Source: Cohaesibacteraceae bacterium
Lineage (GTDB): Bacteria > Pseudomonadota > Alphaproteobacteria > Rhizobiales > Cohaesibacteraceae
DNA: 5,612 nt
Direction of reading: 5' to 3'
NCBI GenBank assembly: GCA_016764535.1
Contig: JAESRR010000260.1
Span: 12,756-18,367 of the forward strand
Part shown: piece by piece, positions 1 to 5,473 of the stretch
Layout of the letters: the number at the start of each line of letters is the position of its first letter
Position numbering within the stretch: position 1 is the first letter of the stretch
The notes under the pieces: model-generated
Database searches by the model: none
The model's input: the letters and a program-made list of their open reading frames with translations, nothing else
What the model was told of the DNA's origin: nothing
Program-made: the position numbers and the translations under genes

Positions 1-1367
1 ATCTCTGCGACTGATTGAACTCGACCAAATTGTTTTCGAATGCGCATCACAGCTTCCCAGAAAAAATGGGACAGTACCAGGGCATACGGAATGACCAACA
101 AGATATTATAACGATAGATACTCACCGAAACCATTGCATGCACCCCGGCCATAATAAGAGGCGGTAAAATTAAAATCAGAAACCGGTGCCACGTTTCGCC
201 TCTTCCAAACAAAATATAAAAAAGACATAGCGGCACGACAAGCATGCCTACAACATGTCCGACGAAAATACCTCGCCACATCAAAAGAGCGGTAACAGCG
301 ACTGCTTTCAAAGGATCATTGTAAACATGTTTTTCAAGTAAAAATGTAATTGCCTGATCTGCAGATCGGCTCTGAAGCGCCAACTGATTGAGAACATCTC
401 GGCCATACACATAATAACTGGTTTCGCCCCAGCCCAAAGGTTCGAGTACTGCGTATCCGAACAATCGCCCTGCGCCTGAAACCGGCATATAGTACACCCA
501 GCCAACCAGCCATTCATACCAACTCATGGCATTGTAGGCGAGACGATGTGACAACGACGCAACCAGATAGTCATTACTGCTCAATGCCCAAAGATCAAGC
601 TCCACGATATTGCGGATAAACAACGGCGATATAACCAGCAACGCGCCGATAACAAAGAAACCGGTAGCGCGCATAGCCATCAATGTACGTTCTCTGAATA
701 AATATAAAATCAACGGGATTACAATTGCAATAGCAGGAACAAGAGCCAGGAACGACGGCTTGATAAGAACGCTCAATCCCAGTGCAAGCCCGCAAACCAT
801 CCACAGCATCGACTGGCGCCGTTTTTGCATTGCATAAATCCAGAACGCCAGAAATACAGACGATGCCATCATCAATGATGGTTCTGCTAGTATGGAATCT
901 GCATATATCATGGTCTCACGGAATCCGAACGACATCAGAACGGCAAGCCAGGCTTTTCCCGTTGAACCAAACACCAGCAATGCACACACAAAAACTGCCA
1001 CATGAAAAATATATGTTTCGACCACATAGATTGCTTTGAGAGCCGGTATCTGAACGTTACAAATTGGCTTGTTAGGTGACCGTGATATGCATGTAAGACT
1101 ATCTTTTGTTGTGTTGCTTAATCTGGCCGCCAACGCAATTTCAAATGCTGTAAAGACCCCGCCCTGACCCAGACCAGGAGGGGGAGGACTGCCAGGTTTA
1201 AATCCACCGCCGCTAAACACGCCGTATTCGGCCATATTTAGTCCCATTGCAACATAACGAGGAGAATCCGGTTGTACATTTGTTGGCGGCATGACCACCT
1301 GCAAGATCACGACGAATAATAGTCCTGCAAAAAGCAATCTATTGAGTAATTTGTATTGCGCGAACAT
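1..1367 (-). CDS. GT-C-type membrane glycosyltransferase-like protein (family-39/ArnT-PMT-like), 3' end cut off by window
   Basis: Reverse-strand translation from the ATG at 1367 stays open for 455 codons to the window edge, so the C-terminus is missing. The first helix follows at once (residues about 7-26), then a periplasmic-type loop starting PDSPRYVAMGLNMAEYGVFS. In family 39 the matching loop, with its early Asp (here D34), is part of the active site. A Gly/Pro-rich stretch lies at 53-70. Further hydrophobic helices include about 116-134, 165-179, 187-222, 236-251, 356-388 and 396-437. ADSILAEPS (156-164) and GLSVLIKPSF (197-206) are typical of dolichyl/undecaprenyl-phosphate-sugar-dependent GT-C enzymes, which move a sugar from a lipid carrier to an acceptor on the outer face of the inner membrane. 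The late RYNILLVIPYALVLSH stretch resembles the end of the membrane domain, so little is probably missing. A GGGG tract lies about 11 nt before the ATG. An in-frame TGA is found upstream at about 1474, and no ATG lies between. Donor and acceptor cannot be told; it may be an uncharacterised GT-C protein rather than a true family-39 member. Confidence 0.82.
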   Translation of the reverse strand, partial: MFAQYKLLNRLLFAGLLFVVILQVVMPPTNVQPDSPRYVAMGLNMAEYGVFSGGGFKPGSPPPPGLGQGGVFTAFEIALAARLSNTTKDSLTCISRSPNKPICNVQIPALKAIYVVETYIFHVAVFVCALLVFGSTGKAWLAVLMSFGFRETMIYADSILAEPSLMMASSVFLAFWIYAMQKRRQSMLWMVCGLALGLSVLIKPSFLALVPAIAIVIPLILYLFRERTLMAMRATGFFVIGALLVISPLFIRNIVELDLWALSSNDYLVASLSHRLAYNAMSWYEWLVGWVYYMPVSGAGRLFGYAVLEPLGWGETSYYVYGRDVLNQLALQSRSADQAITFLLEKHVYNDPLKAVAVTALLMWRGIFVGHVVGMLVVPLCLFYILFGRGETWHRFLILILPPLIMAGVHAMVSVSIYRYNILLVIPYALVLSHFFWEAVMRIRKQFGRVQSVAE

Positions 1368-1526
1368 TGATGAGTGCCATCCCCATTTCAGCGTGTTTCG
1401 ACTTGTGCCAACGCTTTTTCCAGTTGTAGATAATTGCCAGGGCAGAGGCAATTGTCGAAATTGGATTTGCAATCATGCCTCGTTACTCCAAGATATCGAC
1501 CAATCGTTCAACAAGGGGCTGAACCC
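1368..1526. promoter_or_regulatory. Divergent intergenic region between the glycosyltransferase and the secreted-protein gene
   Basis: These 159 bp separate two divergently read genes and should hold both promoters. For the minus-strand gene, a weak sigma70-like pair is TTGCCT (1451-1446) and TACAAC (1428-1423) with a 17-bp spacer, each matching consensus at four of six positions. For the plus-strand gene, GTGCCA (1405-1410) and GATAAT (1429-1434) are 18 bp apart, matching four and five of six. The two candidate -10 elements overlap or lie close together, so transcription of the two genes could interfere. No operator-like palindrome stands out. The promoter calls rest on hexamer matching only and are tentative; that this region carries promoters follows from the gene orientation. 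Confidence 0.4.
1513..1518 (+). promoter_or_regulatory. Ribosome binding site AAGGGG for the secreted-protein gene
   Basis: A strong purine-rich Shine-Dalgarno sequence, AAGGGG, sits 8 nt before the ATG at 1527. It decides the start. The reading frame is open further upstream to a TTG at 1434, but starting there would bury the signal peptide behind 31 unlikely residues. Confidence 0.75.
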
Positions 1527-2246
1527 ATGCGCCCTCTGCTCATACCTGTTGCAATTGCAACGATGTTTATCCCGGGCGCAGCAAATGCCCAACAAAAACC
1601 ACCTCCCCCGCGCAAGAGCGACCACCCTGTCAATGTATCCATTCTTCAAACACCGGGTGCCACCAAAATATTCGGCGAAGTCTGGGTAGATAACTGGTTC
1701 ATCCTTCACGTGAATGGCAAAAAACTGCTGCAGGACGGTGTTTCGATTACAACGGAGCGGTCCTTCAATGCCGAACAGTTTTCGTTCAACACGGATCGAC
1801 CCTTCACATTTGCATTCGAGTTTCGCGATTTTGTGGAAAACGCCACCGGGCTTGAATATATCGGCAGCCGCAATCAGCAGATGGGCGATGGTGGCGCCAT
1901 CGCACAGTTTCATGATGATTCATCCGGTGAGCTGATTGCAGTAACCGATAATAGCTGGCGGTGTATGGTCGTGCAGCACGCGCCAGTGAAAACATCCTGC
2001 GCAAGGGAAAACAGTCCAGCCATCGGTTCCGGTGCCTGCGCACAAAAGGTTTCAGACTACCCATTGGGCTGGACAGAACCCGGATTTAACGATTCCGGCT
2101 GGTCCATGGCTTCAGAGCATTCCACCGGAAGCGTTAAGCCGAAGGATGGCTATAACCGGATTAAATGGTCAGGCAAATCGAAGTTGATCCGGGGCAAGGA
2201 TCTGGAACGCGACAATATTATTTTGTGTCGGTTTACCGCGCAATAG
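1527..2246 (+). CDS. Secreted protein with predicted galactose-binding-like (jelly-roll) domain, function unknown
   Basis: This gene encodes 239 residues. The first 21 form a classic Sec signal peptide: a basic start (MRP), a hydrophobic core, and an ANA cleavage site before QQ. The mature chain is thus exported to the periplasm, cell surface or medium. A short proline-rich linker (25-28, PPPP) follows. The rest is a beta-rich domain. WVDNWFILHVNGK (53-65) matches the 'aDN-x-vyvNGk' strand, and W182 to W192 (WTEPGFNDSGW) matches the 'W-x-x-x-FDDSxW' turn of galactose-binding-like domains, as in rhamnosidase and other carbohydrate-binding modules. A striking middle segment contains LEYIG and NQQMGDGG (about 109-123). 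Four cysteines (146, 158, 171, 234) could make two disulfides after export. No catalytic domain, lipobox, or anchor is visible. It may bind a glycan or be a piece of a cell-surface complex, but the ligand is unknown. Its stop is 3 bp from the stop of the convergent HD-GYP gene. Confidence 0.85.
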   Translation: MRPLLIPVAIATMFIPGAANAQQKPPPPRKSDHPVNVSILQTPGATKIFGEVWVDNWFILHVNGKKLLQDGVSITTERSFNAEQFSFNTDRPFTFAFEFRDFVENATGLEYIGSRNQQMGDGGAIAQFHDDSSGELIAVTDNSWRCMVVQHAPVKTSCARENSPAIGSGACAQKVSDYPLGWTEPGFNDSGWSMASEHSTGSVKPKDGYNRIKWSGKSKLIRGKDLERDNIILCRFTAQ

Positions 2247-2249
2247 CAG

Positions 2250-3650
2250 TCAGGCGACCTGATCCTGATCCATCTCGATCAGGGCGAGTTGCAGGGCTTC
2301 AAAACAATGTTGGTCAATAGCGGTCCCAACCATATCGCTCATCAGTGTCAGCGCTTTTGTCACTGGCATTGCCGCACGGTACGGACGGTCGGCAGTTAGC
2401 GCATCAAATATATCGGCGACGGTGACGATGCGCGTATGGATGTCAATCTCACTGCCCTTTAACCCCCGCGGATAGCCTCTGCCATCCAGTCTCTCGTGAT
2501 GCCCCCCGGCGATTGGCGCAATATCTGCAAAGGCCGCAATGTTTGCCAGAATGTTTTCTGAATACACCGGATGCAATTTGATCTGGTCAAATTCCTCATC
2601 CGTCAGTTGATCCGGTTTATCAAGAATGCTGTTGCTGATCCCCAGTTTACCAAGGTCATGCAGCAATGCAGCGCGTTTGAGCCAGCGTCGCTGCCTTGCA
2701 TCAAATCCCAGCTGTTGTGCAATCAGGTCGGTATACAGCGTCACACGCTCGCTATGGCCGCTGGTGAATGGACTTTTTGCATCAACAACTCCGGCAAACG
2801 CTTCTGCAATATCATCCAGATAGTCTTCATCCACCGGTCGTCCGGTTTCTCGTGGTTGCAATCGGTGCAGTGTCGTGTTGAGTTCATCGCTGGAGAGCGT
2901 CGACCAGAAACAATCGTCTCCGGCGATCTGTTCAAATGTTTCAACAAAATCGGGATCAAACCAGCTACCGGATCGTGACCTGATCTCCTGCAGGGCTGCG
3001 TCACGCCCATTGGCTGTCTGAAACACATCCACGACCTGTGCCAGTAGCGCAATGCGCGAGAACAAGGGAATATCCGGGCCACTGATGTGACCGGGCAACC
3101 CGCTACCGTCCCAGCGTTCATCAAGATTTTGAATGCCATCGGCAACCATTTCGGAAAACCGCATCCTGCGCGCAATATCCGCTCCGCGATAACACCGGGT
3201 CTGCACCAGCTCATGATTAAATTTACTGCCATCCTGTATGACCCTGACAATGGTACGAAATCGTTCCGCCAGCCCGGCCTTAAGGCAGGTGTGTGACAAT
3301 ACAAATCGCAAGGCTTGTGACATGCTTCCATCGATGGTTTTCACGTCATGTTTGAAAGTCAAATCATCAGTGAGATAAAGCTCGCAGATCCGTGCCGCAT
3401 TGCTGCTACACCCCAGATCTTTCAAAAGGATGGTATAATAAAGATCGGATAAATCTGCTTCATCGATGCCAAACGCCACACCAATTTGAAATCCGATCCA
3501 GCAGCAACGAATACTATGCCCGGCGGGTTGGCCCTCTGTCATATCCAGCGCGACACTAAAAGCACTCACCAGATCGGCAAGATAGATTTTACCCGGATCG
3601 TCTGTATCTGGCCCGACACATTTATTGCGATGGATTTGTGATATCATCAT
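2250..3650 (-). CDS. Tandem HD-GYP protein, first domain degenerate; probable cyclic-di-GMP phosphodiesterase
   Basis: The protein has 466 residues, no signal peptide and no membrane helix, so it is cytosolic. The C-terminal half (about 275-466) is a full HD-GYP domain: GHSERV (H299), HDLGK (H331, D332), H360, HHERLDGRGYP (384-394) and VADIFDALTADRPYR (D413). All metal-binding and signature residues of the family are present. Family members hydrolyse c-di-GMP to pGpG or GMP, and some cleave cGAMP. Position four before H299 is Phe, not the Glu seen in trinuclear-iron members, so a two-metal site is likelier (inference). The N-terminal half (about 40-245) is a related but decayed copy: GHSIR is kept, HD has become KD (K77, D78, followed by LGC), HHE has become LDE (176-178), then WDGSGLP and RIALLAQVVDVF. 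It has probably lost metal binding and may sense or regulate. There is no receiver, PAS or GGDEF domain. The ATG at 3650 fits the AGGA at 3659-3656; a TTG at 3653 or the ATG at 3647 are alternatives. Confidence 0.93.
   Translation of the reverse strand: MMISQIHRNKCVGPDTDDPGKIYLADLVSAFSVALDMTEGQPAGHSIRCCWIGFQIGVAFGIDEADLSDLYYTILLKDLGCSSNAARICELYLTDDLTFKHDVKTIDGSMSQALRFVLSHTCLKAGLAERFRTIVRVIQDGSKFNHELVQTRCYRGADIARRMRFSEMVADGIQNLDERWDGSGLPGHISGPDIPLFSRIALLAQVVDVFQTANGRDAALQEIRSRSGSWFDPDFVETFEQIAGDDCFWSTLSSDELNTTLHRLQPRETGRPVDEDYLDDIAEAFAGVVDAKSPFTSGHSERVTLYTDLIAQQLGFDARQRRWLKRAALLHDLGKLGISNSILDKPDQLTDEEFDQIKLHPVYSENILANIAAFADIAPIAGGHHERLDGRGYPRGLKGSEIDIHTRIVTVADIFDALTADRPYRAAMPVTKALTLMSDMVGTAIDQHCFEALQLALIEMDQDQVA
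2264..2283. repeat. Inverted repeat CCTGATC/GATCAGG near convergent gene ends
   Basis: A perfect 7-bp inverted repeat, CCTGATC (2264-2270) and GATCAGG (2277-2283), with a 6-nt loop, begins 18 nt after the TAG stop of the secreted-protein gene and lies within the last codons of the HD-GYP gene. CCTGATC also occurs directly adjacent at 2258-2264, because the HD-GYP end repeats Asp-Gln codons (MDQDQVA). The position suits a transcript-ending hairpin for the plus-strand gene, but no T-run follows on either strand, so it is not a standard intrinsic terminator. It may be only a product of the repeated codons. Confidence 0.35.
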
Positions 3651-3829
3651 CAATGTCCTGATGCGTCATTGCTTCTGCCAATGGTCCTGACAATTACCAT
3701 ACGGTTCAGATTGTTTCGATTTCGCAAACCTGGCCCGGATTTCACGAAGTACTACTTTATCATTGGCTATCTTCGTTGGGCATTCACGGTATGATGGTTC
3801 AAACATCAACTGAATGGGATGGATCGATC
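3651..3829. promoter_or_regulatory. Divergent intergenic region between the HD-GYP gene and cytochrome b561 gene
   Basis: These 179 bp separate two divergent genes and should carry promoters for both. For the cytochrome gene the best -10-like hexamer is TATGAT (3790-3795, five of six), but no good -35 lies 16-18 bp before it. If used, transcription would start near 3802, giving a leader of about 28 nt and excluding the upstream ATGs at 3791 and 3794 as starts. For the HD-GYP gene, TTGTCA on the minus strand (about 3691-3686, five of six) lacks a good -10. An 8-bp palindrome GATCGATC (3822-3829) touches the cytochrome start codon. No riboswitch or clear operator is seen. Confidence 0.35.
3656..3659 (-). 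promoter_or_regulatory. Ribosome binding site AGGA for the HD-GYP gene
   Basis: On the minus strand AGGA precedes a TTG-ATG-ATG run. It is 5 nt before the ATG at 3650 and 8 nt before the ATG at 3647, but only 2 nt before the TTG at 3653. This favours an ATG start over TTG; which of the two ATGs is used cannot be settled from the sequence. Confidence 0.5.
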
Positions 3830-4381
3830 ATGCAAAATTATCACCCCGTCTTTGTTGCGCTGCACTGGCTACTGGCATTTATGATCATCCTGGCACTTTT
3901 GATGGGTGGCAATGTAATGGCCAAATTACCCAATGACGTGCCGGAAAAGCTTGATCACCTGCGCACCCATATGAGTATTGGTGGCGTCATTCTGATCCTC
4001 ATGTTGATCCGCCTTGCTTTTCGTCTGCTCGCAAAACACCCGGCCCCGATACAAACCGGGAATCGATTGTCGGCAAAACTCGGGCCTCTTGTACATCTCC
4101 TGTTCTATGTCGCGGTCATTGGCATGGCTGCAAGTGGCATCGCGACTTCACTTCTGACAGGGTTGCCGGAGATTGTATTTTTTGGGTCCGGCAATCCTCT
4201 ACCGGAAACATTTGACAATCTGTTGCCCCGAAAAGTGCATGGACTGTTTGCCAATTTGCTCTGGACCCTGATCGGTCTGCATCTGCTGGGCTTTATCTAC
4301 CACCAGTTTATGGTGAAAGATAATCTTCTGTCACGCATGACATTCCGGCGTAAAGGCAAGGACATTGATCCTATTGTTTGA
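3830..4381 (+). CDS. Cytochrome b561 family protein (CybB/YodB-like), inner-membrane di-heme cytochrome b
   Basis: The 183-residue product has four hydrophobic helices (about 11-28, 48-68, 88-108 and 138-160) and the family opening YHPVFVALHWLLAF. Histidines H12, H47, H137 and H151 fall at the positions that bind the two b hemes in the E. coli CybB family; H89 and H158 are extra. The length is normal for the family. Members pass electrons in the inner membrane between quinone and a partner. E. coli CybB oxidises superoxide and reduces ubiquinone, so a superoxide oxidase role is possible here but not shown by the sequence. The start at 3830 is chosen because the family begins just before the first heme histidine; ATGs at 3791 and 3794 would add 12-13 hydrophilic residues. 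A GGA lies 6 nt before 3830, a modest ribosome site. The gene stands alone, divergent from the HD-GYP gene and 6 bp tail-to-tail from the PLP-enzyme gene. Confidence 0.92.
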   Translation: MQNYHPVFVALHWLLAFMIILALLMGGNVMAKLPNDVPEKLDHLRTHMSIGGVILILMLIRLAFRLLAKHPAPIQTGNRLSAKLGPLVHLLFYVAVIGMAASGIATSLLTGLPEIVFFGSGNPLPETFDNLLPRKVHGLFANLLWTLIGLHLLGFIYHQFMVKDNLLSRMTFRRKGKDIDPIV

Positions 4382-4392
4382 GTTGGATCAAT
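4364..4392. terminator. Candidate bidirectional hairpin across the cytochrome b561 / PLP-enzyme stop codons
   Basis: A perfect 8-bp inverted repeat, ATTGATCC (4364-4371) and GGATCAAT (4385-4392), encloses a 13-nt loop. The left arm is in the last codons of the cytochrome gene (its stop is 4379-4381) and the right arm covers the stop of the opposite gene (4388-4390). A hairpin here would sit at the 3' end of both transcripts, as a shared terminator or RNA-end stabiliser would. No T-run follows the stem on either strand, so intrinsic termination is doubtful. The position is suggestive; the function is inferred. Confidence 0.4.
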
Positions 4393-5473
4393 CCGCCATA
4401 TAGCGCGCCACCCTGCCGATGCAGTCGGCAATCTCCGCGTCGCTCAAATCAAGGGCAGCATCCTGAATAACCAGTTCAAACATGGCAAAGCCTGTAATTG
4501 GCGAGGGAACAATCACATCAAACGGCCAGATGCCGGTTTCTTCCGCCGCCCTGTTGCGTGCTTCTTCCAGCTTTGAAACATCGCCCCGGATCACCACATG
4601 AAACGAATTGCCGTGCGGCTGCTCCGGATGCAGGCTCACATCAGGCAACACCTGCAAGGCTTCACAGATCGCTTTGGCTTTTTGATAATAGTCGGGCATC
4701 AATGGCAGTCTGGTATCAAGACCATGCAGAGCCCCGATAAGATAGGGGTGCATTTTTGGTAATCGTGTCCCGGTCCGTTGTTGCCAGACTTTCGCTTCAT
4801 CAATCAGATCGGCTGGGCCAACCAAAGCCGAGCCAGCCAGTGCGCCGATGCCCTTGTAGAACGACACATAAAGACTATCGAACAATTTGGCGATCTCGAC
4901 AAAGCTGCGATCATAATATGGCTGCAGCTCCCACAACCTGGCGGCGTCCGCATGAAACGGGATCTTTTTATCCGCCAAAGCTTTCGACATATCTTCAAGT
5001 TCTGACCAGGCGGGCAAGAGCCAGCCAAGATTGCGCAATGGCAGCTCGATTGATACAGCACCGATGGGCGGATTGAGGCCTTCAATATCCTTCAGCGTCG
5101 TCTGGCGATTGGCATGACCAAGCGGCACTGTCTGCAAACCATGCAAAAACCGGTGAGACTGTTCCTCAAATTCTTCAATATGGCTGCGCATATGCACCGC
5201 CAGCGTATTGCAATTGCTGCTTTCGCACCACAGGCGCAGCGCAATCAATTGTGCTGTTTTGCCACTGGGCATAAACACAGCTGATGGTTTGCCAAGCAAT
5301 GTCGCCACTCGTGTTTCCAGATTATCGGCAAGTTCCCCGGTGCCGCCGACATCGGGCGCAATATCCGGATCAACGGCATTCGCCAGCTCCAGCAATTCCT
5401 GCCTGGCTGTTGTCGGGTAGCGATAGGAGATAAACCGTTCGCAGGATTGTTTGATGATCTGAGCGTCTGTCAT
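4388..5473 (-). CDS. PLP-dependent threonine-aldolase-like / beta-eliminating lyase family protein
   Basis: The 361-residue cytosolic protein has the fold-type-I PLP enzyme layout of the Beta_elim_lyase family. MPSGKTAQ (68-75) matches the phosphate-binding 'SGTxAN' loop. SHIEEFEEQ (97-105) matches the 'xHxxxxEaG' segment whose His (H98) stacks on PLP. HADAARLWE (174-182) supplies the Asp (D176) that contacts the pyridine nitrogen and R179. FDSLYVSFYKGIGALAG (198-214) contains the Schiff-base lysine K207. Threonine aldolases split L-threonine or allo-threonine to glycine and acetaldehyde. By hand alignment this protein has DAAR instead of DGAR, and FELVIQDAAL (332-341) where E. coli LtaE has RLVTH, so its substrate may differ; 'aldolase' is a family-level guess. 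It is slightly longer than LtaE (333). The ATG at 5473 gives MTDAQII; a TTG at 5494 is an alternative. No good ribosome site precedes it, but a five-codon ATG frame (5487-5470) ends in an ATGA overlap with the start. Confidence 0.88.
   Translation of the reverse strand: MTDAQIIKQSCERFISYRYPTTARQELLELANAVDPDIAPDVGGTGELADNLETRVATLLGKPSAVFMPSGKTAQLIALRLWCESSNCNTLAVHMRSHIEEFEEQSHRFLHGLQTVPLGHANRQTTLKDIEGLNPPIGAVSIELPLRNLGWLLPAWSELEDMSKALADKKIPFHADAARLWELQPYYDRSFVEIAKLFDSLYVSFYKGIGALAGSALVGPADLIDEAKVWQQRTGTRLPKMHPYLIGALHGLDTRLPLMPDYYQKAKAICEALQVLPDVSLHPEQPHGNSFHVVIRGDVSKLEEARNRAAEETGIWPFDVIVPSPITGFAMFELVIQDAALDLSDAEIADCIGRVARYMAD

Noticed and set aside
1434..1526. Longer start (TTG at 1434) for the secreted protein
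   Set aside because: It adds 31 residues ahead of an obvious signal peptide, while the ATG at 1527 has a strong AAGGGG ribosome site at the right spacing.
1291..1689. Plus-strand open frame of 132 codons
   Set aside because: It runs antisense to the start of the glycosyltransferase gene and then overlaps the signal-peptide gene in another frame. The sequence looks random and has no domain pattern.
1473..1913. Minus-strand open frame of 146 codons
   Set aside because: Antisense shadow of the secreted-protein gene, with no recognisable motif.
2741..3331. Minus-strand open frame of 196 codons in another frame of the HD-GYP gene
   Set aside because: The HD-GYP frame has full family motifs across the same bases. 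This frame is compositional shadow with no domain pattern.
3776..3829. Earlier starts (TTG 3776, ATG 3791/3794) for cytochrome b561
   Set aside because: They add hydrophilic residues not typical of the family, which begins a few residues before the first heme histidine.
3822..3829. GATCGATC palindrome beside the cytochrome start
   Set aside because: Eight bases, built from a repeated GATC, is too short and too likely by chance to call an operator.
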